From the NCBI GenBank assembly GCA_013368325.1, contig JAACJK010000225.1:473179-537178 (forward strand): 64,000 nt of DNA, in the 5' to 3' direction. A program made the translations under genes and the position numbers. Source of the stretch: Ephemerocybe angulata (Eukaryota; Basidiomycota; Agaricomycetes; Agaricales; Psathyrellaceae). Positions 10,501 to 19,141 of this stretch are shown piece after piece (position 1 is the first letter of the stretch; the number at the start of each line of letters is the position of its first letter). The notes under the pieces were generated by a model. It saw only the letters and a program-made list of their open reading frames with translations, was not told where the DNA came from and did no database searches.

Positions 10501-10590
10501 CTTAACGATGCTATATAGCGGGACAGCTGTATGGCTTTCGGGAGGTACTGAGATGGTATTAGGCACTGTTGTAATGTCTGGTGTGGGCAT
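4552..10590 (-). CDS. Helitron replication initiator-helicase (RepHel; DUF6570 + Helitron-like + PIF1 domains)
   Basis: One uninterrupted frame of 2012 residues. A DUF6570-like zinc-binding N-terminal part is seen at about residues 280-420 (CAVC, later CKDC, then NGKMPKFALSNWL). The HUH relaxase motif is GTLHCHMLLW near residue 853, and the tyrosine motif FMYYVTDYITK lies near 1037. A basic linker follows, then a PIF1/RecD-like superfamily-1 helicase: Walker A GGEGGTGKS near 1519, Walker B FIDEVSM near 1597, GDFFQLAPP, and C-terminal YKSQGRTLERAIVDLA and VMLSRVTTLRG. Family knowledge: such enzymes nick one strand and drive rolling-circle-type transposition. All key motifs are present, so the element could be autonomous. 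I could not identify its TC and CTRR/hairpin ends. Long ORFs on the opposite strand are shadows. Confidence 0.92.
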   Translation of the reverse strand: MPTPDITTVPNTISVPPESHTAVPLYSIVKSGSGSLSTEKTMVDPGTWKRGVNYHGVAQYMSREDPRLQDSELSILTNPICEIIAVFPYISGPDLKVLSRFHGLYPNAKTSSREVARDLLHHVCTPKCHTTLLVFRKRDKLRALKPWEALSRVWDWSALNSNRPNPPPSVISSEHSVASFSSRYRVHSSEDRARNRPCQMPTVTARHLPPICAPSHDEGPSHSIDPPDRLPIKRKSAQARAEPKNVTAHLLPLDDASKIQIIAEWQQEMALTSFMKKPCAVCSTMARAPDLVKLDSNEIDLKVLRNDHVPPHLLPTSYNIAAYDGALLEPEGLEDRQRKASMNVCKDCKSDLINGKMPKFALSNWLYYARERLPEDVALGFANMSVFEKALICRVRTNSLLCRFSLEGVEKDPRNDNFVQRRRHMRGNIVSTPLDVARTSTALPPPASEIKDTLCALITSSNVPSDATIETLTPIMVRKSRVKRLIEFLVGNNPHYTKCDGFKGFSSEYLNNLFEGTTDSGVPAAATIGHIPINRALESLTEDHIGRMDEIEGLLMENVAYTSGDHSPQSYREMTFEAAERCAAAKPFLFSRSGSQPVPDINNPAWLSWAHPNADPYGLGGFNDPRRKRVIGMEQQLKHLLTAKDPLFERDPQLAFDVYNIIRKSAVNTSIRFAVPYYRYTKTVDRLAALDKNQVNALRHKFQHDPMYKPSSTEEIEITRVLSSIAPLAKQVPGTVSQKIKMRNEIRSIIGQRGSPTLFVTINPSDYHNPIVSVLAKRPAHPSELEQLRSITTKERGHTAVEHPVACAQFFDAMMRAFIRIILRHGRRGNSPGIFGHCEAYYGTVETQGRGTLHCHMLLWLKDHLPPETLADTLKTSSEYGNALIKWVDSIMCSGFIGSRSVENRLPGENDAETIAPRDPHPASKIDPKVTNLSQSEFMLEMKDHVDDLLTRFNWHKHNGSCWKYLKTGEARVPENCRFGMDGTVIDETTVNTNTGAVIVKRTHPNMTHYNPTVTFLMKCNTDIKFIGSGGDAKAFMYYVTDYITKAPLSMHAGLTALAYAIRQGEERNVILPSNGVSDPKKAVTIAINSMLGRQELSHPQVMSYVLGGGECYTSERFQAINWAEVLRYITREETINPAFNISEEQTSQGIDDLRLAMSAEKDEIVASNSLLDYIFRPANEPFESMGLYNHIASTRRTTRKKGESGVFSSSKHPQYKSHGLGLRRLHVIPVLLGPAIQRRHGSESEQEAWARDICILFSPWRVPSDIVPTQPSWKPQAEELLHRLSPTDLKIVENMGVVAEGRQARDDRPRGKRKTLSEIALIDMDLMPDLDSDEPVADSNIYAAALEPPENARDTSTHTRISHYLEDLLGPGSSWAVQQCFPPLAASEAHGGAYDTAGAPTPTDEDADEESSRMAKQRRYMMKAKGRKRAREDDGKQTKTTRKRKRARLIVPTTDIVSVEAVHLDSTPTGPQVKMAPSCLKASAHALAIKRQLISNIEQYRAYRTITNHAISNGPQLLMYIGGEGGTGKSYLIESIIEFFKLANRESEVRIGAFTGIAASLIGGNTLHSLLSIGSNHKKMSTLVKQLSSEWSGVKYLFIDEVSMISAPFLASISSKLQLSQSDHPSNCLRIFGGINVIFLGDFFQLAPPKQSPVYAYKLVRNPSFVETRSSVGLDAISGAYLWRQITQVTILRQTKRHEGDKLLSKLLSVIRSRQCIDNTGKQTKVDGLTVVEHLRRRDFEFVARTEPHTIKAFENAPTIVGNRMIRDLLNTIMLSAHANRQSEPIALYYSKDTIRAEPVSRKAALLLWSLPSKSTKDVLGQLPMFIGMKVMITENVSIQYKVVNGSEGTICGIRYDELEGRRYATVAYVKIPTSTLVHAPNLDPGVVPIFPSKTSIKYPTRLRNTVSKTFSRQQLPLVPAYSYTDYKSQGRTLERAIVDLASAKQQGVYVMLSRVTTLRGLLILRWFPEDKILQEMSGELRDEIARLDSLDAKSSTEFAKYNAVSQLLDV

Positions 10591-10629
10591 CTCGTTGGTA
10601 TTGAATTCACTTGATGCAATAGGCGCTGG

Positions 10630-11014
10630 TTTATATAGTTATGGTGTTTGGTAGGTGTAGGAGGTTTGCGTCCTCAAGTTGGTAAGCACCTCAGCTGAAA
10701 GGTGAGCATGTACGACTCTATTGTGGCTGTATTTCGAGACATGACTATGGTACCTTTTCGAAACGGCTGTATTTTGTGTTAAGATGGGGTTATTTACATT
10801 CCCCGGCTATCATGCCAATAAGCGCCCATGACGTACACAGAATGTATTTGTATATTGCTTGAGGTGCTTAGCTTGAGGCTCAGATGAGTAGGTGCTGTGT
10901 CAATGATGGTATTTGTCGGGCTGTTGCAGATGTGATCTCGCTATTTATACGTCGGGGGATGCATCTTAGTATTCTTTCCTTTAGGAGATGGGTGTAGTGG
11001 AGGGTATATATACA
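10630..11014. promoter_or_regulatory. Divergent promoter region between Helitron gene and R2 gene
   Basis: On the Helitron side a TATA-like TTTATATAG lies at about 10630-10638, with GGTAAGCACCT at 10681-10691 and AAAGGTGAGCATG at 10698-10710. On the R2 side GAGGTGCTTAGC is at 10861-10872 and a related AGGTGCTG near 10890. TATA-like runs TATTTATAC near 10941 and GGTATATATAC at about 11004-11014 follow; the latter is about 75 nt before the R2 start at 11089. No ORF of note lies between the two genes. Confidence 0.55.
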
Positions 11015-11088
11015 AGGGTGGGGGGATGTAGTTCAGGTGCATGTGCTTAGAGCGCCTCCAGAGGCTTTGCCGTCTCCATATTTCGACT

Positions 11089-12140
11089 ATGTCTCATATT
11101 TACGGAGTGCCCCCTCCTGCTGTGGACCCATTGCTCGTTCCTGGGAGCGGGCTGCGCTCGGCGTTGCCTATCCGACTCCCCGAGGTACCTTTGTCTCTTC
11201 GCTGTTGTATCCTTACTGAGTGTTCTTCGCGGGTAGCTGTGGAAGATGTATATAGACGCTAGAGACGCCTTTTGGATGCCCAAGGACATTGACCTCACCA
11301 CGGACAAGGAACATTGGGCCACTACGATGGGGCCTGGAGAGAAGCGGATGGTTTCTAGGATTCTCGCATTTTTCGCGACTGTCGACGGGATAATCGCAGA
11401 TAACATCGCAGGAAGGCTGTGCCAGGAGGTGGCTTATACCGAAGTAAAATTCTTTTACGGCTTCCAGGTCGTAATGTGCGTCGTTTTTAGACGCGCATGC
11501 TATTTGGGTATTACTGACCGTCGTGCGAAGGGAGAATATTCACGCGGAGATGTATGCGAAACTCATAGACGCTCTTATTCCTGAAGAGGACGATCAGCAA
11601 TCCTTGCTGCGGTGGTCTATGGAGGTCCCTAGTATCGCTTTCAAGAACATTTGGGCAGTGAAGTGGATAATCGACAATACTCGCTCCTTCGCTGAGCGTC
11701 TGGTGGCGTTTGTATGCGTTGAAGGTGTCTTCTTTTCGGCTAGTTTCGCTTCCTTAGCCTGGTTGAAAGAGCAAGGGAAGATGCCGGGGTTGACGCTCTC
11801 GAACGATTTGGTCATGAGAGACGAGAGGCACCACATCAATTTCGCGTGCTCCTTGCTCGGTCGTCTCAGTTCTCGACCAGTAGCGGGAACTGTCCGCGAG
11901 ATAGTGCGGGAGGCTGTAGATATCGAGTCAGATTTCGTCCTAGGTGAGCCCTCGTGTGGGTTCGACTACATCGACTGACCTCTGGCAGATCTGCTTTCTC
12001 GTCAGTCGACAGGCCTTATTCCGGATGAAATGCTTCAGTACGTTCAGTTCAAAGCCGATAGGCTGTTGGTGAAGATGGGGTATGCGGCTAGTTATGGGGC
12101 GCCCAACCCGGTGCGTGTGTCGTGGTGGTTTAAGTTGTGA
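11089..12140 (+). CDS. Ribonucleotide reductase small subunit (R2), class Ia-type, lacking the C-terminal tail
   Basis: Four exons, 11089-11184, 11237-11475, 11531-11943 and 11989-12140, join in frame (phases 0, 2, 1) to a 299-residue protein. All six di-iron ligands are present: Asp82 (TVDGI), Glu113 and His116 (MENIHAEMY), Glu176 (VEGVFF), Glu210 and His213 (RDERHH). The radical tyrosine is Tyr120. R2 normally makes the tyrosyl radical used by R1 to reduce ribonucleotides. The protein ends at VSWWFKL, just after the segment matching the NPF motif. It therefore lacks the usual tail of about 30-40 residues that docks on R1 and carries a radical-transfer tyrosine. I looked for a further exon and found none. 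The promoter carries the shared element. Confidence 0.9.
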
Positions 12141-12539
12141 TAAGTGGCACTCATCAGGTAGCATAGTATGGATATATTACCTCGTTGAACGAGACAAACG
12201 AGACGTCCACGCTCGGGACGGATGTTTTGGGCGAGGATTGACTACCGAGAGGTGCTGAACGGTGATAGGGTGTCTGTACCTGTGTTCGGAATCAGCAACC
12301 GTATCTCAGTTTATCGTAGGAAAGGACCGCGCTCGGCATGTAATGACTCTTTGACACGAGTTGTAGGCGGCAATTTGTTCGAATCGGAAATGGATTGTGG
12401 GGTCGGATGCGTTGAGGGTACCGCGTTGACTCGGCAGTGTGTTTGCGTCGAGAGCGTAAAAGAGTGAGTCTGATGGGCGCTGGGTGATGCCTCTGCCCCT
12501 AGGTAGAGAGTACAACTTAATGTGCAAACGAGAGATTAA
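12141..12539. other. Intergenic, no gene recognised
   Basis: This stretch lies between the R2 stop and the first decayed L3 copy. The open frames here have no recognisable domain and no promoter. The segment near 12490-12539 (AGGTAGAGAGTACAACTTAATGTG) resembles stretches that recur after each L3 copy at about 13535, 13810 and 15040, so it belongs to the repeated L3 unit. Confidence 0.5.
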
Positions 12540-13345
12540 AAAGTGCAATATATTTTCGGAAGGCTGGAAAGACCCGTGACCGTATTTGGAGAACGTACTG
12601 ATGAAATTGCGATAGACATACTCTGAACTACGGTGCGCAGCGTGCGGATCGCGATCATTCTCTGCTCGATTCGGGGGAGGGAGGCCCTGACGATGAGGAC
12701 ATTAGTCCTGAGAGTGCGGCTGTAGTAGGTGAAGCCACCCATGGGGATGATGTATCTCTCTTGTTCGGTGGATTCGTTGGAATCGTAGGTGGTAGAGCCG
12801 TCCTGTATTTACTTCTTGGGCTCAGTACGGTGATGGTAGCCGTCCAAGAACAAGTATAAGCGCTAGGAAGGATCATATAAACCAGCTTTACGCACTTTGA
12901 CCAGCACGTGCAACGGAGAACATGACCTTGGAAGTATGCCATGCTCTGATACAAGCGACCTTGCAGACCCATGTGGTTCTTGCGAGGAAGCTTTTTGTTC
13001 CCCAGCGGTGATAACACCCTCTAATCTGTGAAGTTTAATCGCAGCGGTGCAATTAAGGTTCTCCTCCTGCTCGAAGACGGAAGAGACTTCAATGGGCTTC
13101 CCAATGAGCTCATGATCGATGACGACATTGTCGTCGAATAAGACACTGTTGAGCTGGATCTCCGTGAGCTTGTAGCCGAAGTCGACCTTGCCGGCGGTGG
13201 AGCCACCGGTATGCTGGTTCTCCGTGAGATGGGCCCTCTTCTAGCTAGGCCAGCCTTGCAGACTGGGTGTGAGCGAGCACGGGGACGACGGTGCATCGCT
13301 TGCCGATGCACTCGAGCTCGCGGGCTGGTGAATGCCACAGGTATA
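12540..13345 (-). pseudogene. Decayed ribosomal protein L3 (uL3) copy D
   Basis: Read on the minus strand from 13345 downward, several frames carry pieces of uL3 in the right order: VLAHTQ near 13290, KVDFGYKL and LFDDNV near 13150, the motif NKKLPRK near 12975, and near the end MGGFTYYSRTL followed by RIEQRMIAIRTLRT. These match the conserved uL3 segments around LAHTQ, KVDFA, the GTKKLPRKTH loop, TPMGGFPHYG and KKRVLTLRKS. The frame changes repeatedly and stops occur, so it cannot make L3. It is the last of at least four tandem copies. Confidence 0.7.
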
Positions 13346-13559
13346 AATAATAGAGGTGGAAGAGGGTGTGACTACGTGGGGTTCGTTAACTACGGCGCAG
13401 AGTCGGAATAGCAAGGGTTACTCACAGGCGTGCTCTTGCGACGAAGATCCTTAGACAGTGCCTCTTAGCGCGTGCACGAAGACTGCTGCGTTGGTAGAGC
13501 AGTAGCGGATTGGGACTCAGGGACTTGGGGGATGCCCTGGATGTTAGGTAGGGAGCAGA

Positions 13560-13745
13560 ACATAATGTGCAGAGGAGAGGGTAGAAAGCATGAAGCTTAA
13601 GTTTAGCCTCGACAGTACTCATGGACACAGCTTTTTCTTGGGAGATCTGGAAATAACGGTAATTGATTCTGGATACGGTATAGATGAACACGAGCTGGAC
13701 CTTCTCCAAATCCCAGCGGGTGGCGTTAACCATGAGGTACTTGCG
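13560..13745 (-). pseudogene. Partial uL3 C-terminal fragment
   Basis: The minus strand reads RKYLMVNATRWDLEKVQL, which parallels LMVNASHHVLEKVQL in copy C and the uL3 segment around TSRRALEKVSLKWID. The upstream L3 parts are missing. It is followed by the same noncoding-like repeat (LHAFYPLLCTLC in translation) that trails the other copies. It looks like a truncated duplicate. Confidence 0.5.
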
Positions 13746-13834
13746 GGTGGCGATGTTAGCCCATGGAGGGGGGTGGCAGTAGTAGATCTAGCCTAGGGGA
13801 GGTGGGTGATGCCTATGAAGCTGAGTAGAGGGTC

Positions 13835-14700
13835 CAACATAATGTGCAGATGAGAGAGTAGAAAGCACGAAAGCTTAAGCTCGGTCTTTGAGAGCAACCA
13901 TGCATACAGCCTTTTCCTCGGAAATTTGGAAAGAGTCGTGCCTGATGTTTAAGGTTATTGAGCTGGACTTTCTCCAAAACGTGGTGCGATGCGTTAACCA
14001 TGAGGAATTTGCTGAACGTGATAAGACTCTTTTCGAGTCGGGGGATAGAGCTTTTGACGATGAGGAAGTCGCTCTTGATGATACCTTAATGGGGGAATCC
14101 ACCCACTGGGGGTTACGGTTTTCTTGCTCGGTGGATGCGGTTTGACGATGAGGAAATCGTTCATGACGAACCCGTAATGGGGGAAGCTACCCGTGGGGGC
14201 AAAGGTCTTCTTGGTTGGTGGATGAGTTGGACGCTCCGGCTGGTGACCGTCTAAGGCCTATGATGAGTGCCAGAATTGAGCGTAGAAAACAGCTTTACGC
14301 ACTTTGACCAGCGTACGCAACGGATAATATGACCTTGGAAGGATGCCATGCTCCGATACAAGCGACCTTGCGCAGTCCTTGGTGGTTTGCGAGGAAGCTT
14401 ATTGTTGCCCAATGGTGATAACACCTTCGAATTCGTGACGCTTAATCGCGGCGGTGAAGTCGAAGGTCTCCTCATGCTCGAAGACGGAAGAGACCGGGAT
14501 CGAGGTCAACCTTGTCGTCGATGAAGCCACCTTTAAGCGGGATCTCCATGAGCTTGTAGCTGAAGTCGACCTTGCCGGCGATGGAGCCCCTGCTGTGCTG
14601 GATCTTAAATGAGATGGGCCTTTTTCTGGCTAGACTAGCCTTGCGGACTAGGGTATGAGCGAGCACGGGGACGACTATGCGTTGCTTGCTGGTGCGCTTG
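13835..14700 (-). pseudogene. Decayed ribosomal protein L3 (uL3) copy C
   Basis: The minus-strand reading gives MLAHTLVRKASLARKRPIS then GSIAGKVDFSYKL at 14470-14666, matching the uL3 stretch [43 protein letters not shown] lies near 14420, and LTHRTTFW/LEKVQL near 13985 at the C-terminal end. The pieces are in several frames with stops between them. The start of the protein is not recognisable, so the copy is truncated at its N terminus. Confidence 0.7.
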
Positions 14701-15044
14701 AGCTCGCTAACCTATTATATGCCAGGTATAAATGGTAGAGGTGAGAGAGGGCGTGACGCGTCAGGGACTCTCAGTGGAGGTTGCGTACGTATTACCTTCC
14801 TGTGCTGGCTGCCTCCGGTCTTTGATGTAAACGTCTAAGGAGATATTGTGGTCTTTGGTGTATATGTCTGCATATCTGGGGATCGTTAACTCTGGCACAG
14901 GTCGCAATAGGATGATCACTCACCGTAGTGCTCTCGCACAAAGGTACTTAGCACCTCTTAGATTGCCTTACACACACTAAGGTTGCTGTGTTGGGAGAGC
15001 AGTAGTAGTTCGAGTCCCAGATAGCAGAAGGTCGCCCCCCCTAA

Positions 15045-15905
15045 ATAGGGAGTACAACATAATGTGCAGATGAGAGAGTGTAAAGCGCGAATGCCTAAGC
15101 CCGGGCCTCGAGGATCTTGAGCTGGACTTCTCTAAAACATGGTGCCATGCGTTAATCATGAGGAACTTGCGGAGCAATAATGCTTTACTTGATTCGGGGG
15201 CGACAAGGACATCGTTTCTAACGATGCTGTCGTGGGTGAAGTCACCAGTGGGGGTGTTGGTCTTCTTGGTCGGTGGATGCGTTGGTATCGTCAGTGGTAG
15301 AGCCGTCCCTGTATGTTTTCTTGTTGAGCTCGGTACGGTGTTGGTAATTGTCTACAACCAACGATAAGCGCCAGGAAGGAGCATATAAATTAGCTTTACG
15401 CACTGAGACCAGCCCATGCAACTGAGAAAGTGACTGTAAGGATGCCATGCCCCGAAACAAGAGACCTTGCGGTGACCCTTGTGGGTCTTGCGAGCAAGCT
15501 TATTGGTTCCCCGATGCTGAATAATACTCTCGATTCCATGAACCTTGGTCACCGCGAGATGGGGGGGGGGCCGCTGCGTTGGATCTCCATGGGGTGGGCC
15601 TTCTTCTGGCCGATGCCAGTCTTGCGGACCTGGGTGTGAGCGAGGGCACAGACGACGGTGCAGTACTAGCGGATGCGCTCCATTTAGTGAGCCTGGGACT
15701 CGCCTCCGTCCTCGTCGTTCTCGCTGGCGTAGAGGGTGAAGGCTTTCTTCTTGGAGTGGTACCCGTTCTTGTAAAAGTGATGCTTGACTTCGTCTGAGAG
15801 ATGATTGGCCCAGATGGTTAGGAAAGTGCGGAGACCGTGGTGTGTCTCAACGTAGCCGAGAAGACCAGCCACATGATGGTGAGGGTATCGTTCTTGATGA
15901 TCCTG
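15045..15905 (-). pseudogene. Decayed ribosomal protein L3 (uL3) copy B, best preserved
   Basis: A 62-codon frame at 15684-15872 on the minus strand reads [33 protein letters not shown] and [10 protein letters not shown], an unmistakable uL3 block. Downstream come CTVVCALAHTQVRKT and QKKAHPMEIQ near 15610-15660, then GTNKLARKTHKGHRKV near 15480-15510. A C-terminal RKFLMINAWHHVLEK follows near 15130-15170. Frameshifts and stops separate these blocks. The first 70 or so residues of uL3 are missing. Confidence 0.85.
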
Positions 15906-16800
15906 TATCGGTAAGAGGTTCCGAGAGATTGGAAAGTACGAAAGTTCAAGCCCTGGGCATCGAGAATCTCTAGGCGGGAGGCGGGAACCATGAAGATGCG
16001 CATCTGGTGATGATACTCCTATCGGTTTCGGGTATGGAACACTTGCTGAAGAGGGAATCGCTCATGACGATCTCGTGCCGGGGGTACTATTCGTGGGGGG
16101 TGACGGTTTCCGTGGTGGTTTCTGTCTCGGTGTGGTCGTTGGTCTCGCCCATGGTAGAGCTGGTCATGTTGCTCTCCGCGTTGAGCTTGGTAAGGTGCTG
16201 GTATCCGTTGCGATCAGACAGAAGGAGGCGAACATGAGCTCGGGTAGGCCGCGTTCCAGCTCATGTGTTCTTGCGTAGACCTTATGAGACTTGCTATGAA
16301 ATGGCTTGGTCACCCGGTGGTGTCCAATACCCTCGGAGCCGAGAATTAGGGTCACTATTTTCTGCAAGATGAGAACGGTCTGGGGATTTGGGCAGCGAGT
16401 GAGGGTGCGAGAGACGTCGCAGATTCGCGGATGCATTCCATACGGCGATCTTGGTGCTTGACAATCTCGTTTGCATTCTTCCTGGCGTAGCGGGTGTTCA
16501 GGGGTACAAGTTCTTGTAGCAGCGACGCTCGAGTTCGTTTGAGAGATAGGTGGTCCAGGGAGTGGCGAAAGTGTGGGAACAGCGGAAAGTCCCAATGTGT
16601 TTCGCAAGGTGGACGTCGATAGCCTCGACTACTGTGATAGTCGGGTCAGCACGGTCATGGTTGCGAGAAACGTGGACATACCAGCTTGGTGACCCATCAT
16701 GGTGGCCGTCTGGTGAACGTGCTTCTTGAAGTTATCCTTGGGGACTACTTAACCTGTCTGCGGCGAATGGCAGTCCCTTTCTGCGAAGGATACTATAGAT
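15905..16800 (-). pseudogene. Decayed ribosomal protein L3 (uL3) copy A, nearly full length
   Basis: From 16800 downward the minus strand gives VVPKDNFKKHVHQTATMMG then HQAGMSTF, matching [24 protein letters not shown] of uL3. VVEAIDVHL and ELERRCYKNLYP, then GSEGIGHHRVTK and TTTETVTPHE, follow in the correct order. Stops and frame changes are frequent. This copy keeps the N-terminal region absent from the others and is probably the one nearest the original insertion. Confidence 0.65.
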
Positions 16801-17683
16801 CCGAGCTAGGCAGTTTGTAGCTATGGTGCCGTATATCGCTGGAACCTGCGGTCGGCGGAGACTCAAGGCGCTTGAAGCTAGGCAAGCCGTTTGCACAGCT
16901 ATCGCCGTTGGCCGTCGGAGTTTATGCTAGATTATTAGTCAGCAATAATGTTAAGTGTTTGGGGCGGAGTATTGAGGTTTGCATGCAATCGTTTATTGTG
17001 CCACGGGGGTATGGTGCCCTTATGTGGTCTGGAGACATTTAGGGTGCTAGTTGTCGTGACCCGTATCCGGTTTGAAGCGAGTCGCGTTGAAGCGCCCGTC
17101 GCTGGCTAATGCCGAATTTGAAACTCCGTTCGGCTGAAGGGGCATTAGCGCTAATAGCTTTGAGGTCTTCATCACTGCTTTCTTTACGATGGATTCTTCT
17201 CGGTGCCTAGAGGCACAAATTTGGCGACGCTGAACGTTTCGTATGGTCGGTACGTGCTGATATGTGTATTCCGGTACGTGCTGATATGTGTATTTCACGC
17301 CAGCAGCGGTCTGAGGTCGTAGGCATTTTTTTTTCGGCCACGCTCTAATCAGGGCAGTCATGGTGGCGACGAAGCATTCTCGCAGTTCTATCGTACTAAG
17401 CCAGCGTCTGTTAGCCTACAGGGGTATGTCTATCCGTCCCCCAATAATGAACTATTAGCTTGGTGGGTTCGGATCTCCCGAGGTTCGCTTCTTTCGCCTC
17501 CTAGATCCAGTAATTACACTGAGACGGCGGTCCTCTAGTCTCATACCTGTTTGTTGTTCTTATTATCTTTCTATGTCTTACTACTGATAGCTCGGGTATG
17601 GGAAACGAAGTTATCTTAGCGGAATATATTGCGGTCGTGGCCATTTGTGTCTACGCTACTCTAAGGAGGAGGTGGAGCAAGAG
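16801..17683. other. Intergenic with a 24-bp direct repeat
   Basis: No confident gene. Two adjacent copies of a 24-bp unit (GGTACGTGCTGATATGTGTATT plus two bases) lie at 17249-17272 and 17273-17295, inside a 104-codon minus-strand frame (17047-17361) that I cannot assign. The remainder shows no domain or promoter I can support. Confidence 0.45.
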
Positions 17684-18844
17684 TTATGGGAAAGAGCGTC
17701 TCCATCGCTGGGGCGCCAGTCTGTGAGTGGCATCGTCCAAGGGTGCCATATATTCAACCCATATTTCTAGTAGTCGAAACGTACGCAGGTGCCATTCTTC
17801 GTGTAGTAGGTGTACGGCGGGATCGTGTATTCTCTCTCTATTTAGACCTCTGAACTTGTGTCCAAGTCTCCATGCGATAGAGGGTCCTAATCGGTCTTCC
17901 TCGTTCGTCTTCTTGAACGACATGGTTGAGCACCATTCGTCGCGCGAATGGCGAACAGCCCATTGACACCTTCCACGGTCTTCTTTGGTGACTAGTTCTG
18001 AATGTTTCGGATGGAATTTGTTGCAGTCTCGAACGATTGCTGTTTCTCTGGCTGCCCATTTTGCGAGCTCTTTAGGCTTGTGCATAGCTCCGAAAGTTCG
18101 CCCCGCGTTTAGCATAGCTACACGTCAGACGTAAAAATGAATGATAGTATTTTTGGAGGTTGAATTAAATGCTTATGCGCTCACCTGTATAGTTCTCGGT
18201 GAGTTCTGGATAGAACGATATCGCTCCTCGGCCGGTTACGCAGTTCATCAAGGAGGTGAGGTGGAAAAAGAATATGGGGACGAGAGGGGACGGTGATAGC
18301 GATTCTGTCAGTGTTATTCTCTTTTCTTCCTCCGAATTATAGAACCTGTATATGCGCCTTACACCGTTGTTGACATTGAGCTTGCTGAAGGGTGTACGCT
18401 CGGTAAGTAAGGTGGTTTCCCTTTCGCATATTTGCTTGTAGCCTGGTGTTCTCGAAATCTGCGCGATCATTCTGGCCGCATCACCTGCTGGACAGTAGAA
18501 ATTCAAGTCTTCGGGGGTGCAAGACCCTGGCGATACTATGTCCAGCGCGGCCGACCCGGATAGTACAGTTCCTGTGTCGTCCATGATGTCGAGCATAGCG
18601 TTCGCTTCAATTGAAAAGGCGAATAGCGTGTCGGTTATTCTCCTCTTGAGATGCTCCTTGACCAGGTCGTCCATGTCTGGCAAGGTACTAAGCACGCTCA
18701 AAGATCTCAACGGCAAGTACCGTAGTACCCAGTCGACTATTTCTGGAGGTAGGTGGCAGGCCTTGGTTCCTAACAGGCATAGATGACTTCTTTAGTATGC
18801 GGACTGGGATGGCTGGCGAGGCTTTACTTACTGAAGAAATACAT
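17684..18844 (-). CDS. F-box/nucleotidyltransferase-like family protein, paralogue 1
   Basis: Three exons on the minus strand: 18844-18832 (13 nt, MYFF), 18769-18185 (585 nt) and 18117-17684 (434 nt), joining in frame to 343 residues. Exon 2 starts with an F-box-like helix pair (LPPEIVDWVLRYLPLRSLS). It continues with the nucleotidyltransferase-like signature SGSAALDIVSPGSC..EDLNFYCP, where the usual Asp-x-Asp pair reads D-L-N. A conserved block RTPFSKLNVNNGVRRIYRF follows. Exon 3 has the family pattern W-x14-DC..H (here CNKFH), GRCQWAVR and LGPSIAWRLGH. A TATA-like TATAAAG lies at about 18900. Function unknown; the second acidic residue being Asn suggests it may bind rather than transfer nucleotides. 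Confidence 0.75.
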
Positions 18845-19141
18845 GGTTGGGCTCAGGCGCTTGCGAGCATCCCAAGGTCGCTGATCTTCGTCTTACTTTA
18901 TACTGTACAAGACCGTCTGGTTTGTTTGCGCTGCGAGTGTACCTGAAGAGGTACGACGTGTGTGTATGCTCTGATGTTGAGATGGGCATCTATACCTTCA
19001 TGCGTGCGTAAGTGTTCTATTAAAGCCGTTCGGTGGATTCTTGACTCCTGATCACATCGAAATCGAGTCGTCGGATGTATCGGTTTCGTCGGTAATCAAA
19101 CAGAGCGTGTAACACAAATACAGATGTAGCGTATACGATAG
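18845..19141. other. Intergenic region between two nucleotidyltransferase-like genes
   Basis: Contains a TATA-like sequence (complement of CTTTATACTG, about 18894-18903) for paralogue 1. A weak inverted repeat GTACCTGAAGAGGTAC lies at about 18939-18954 and could be a diverged form of the shared promoter element. No gene seen. Confidence 0.4.
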
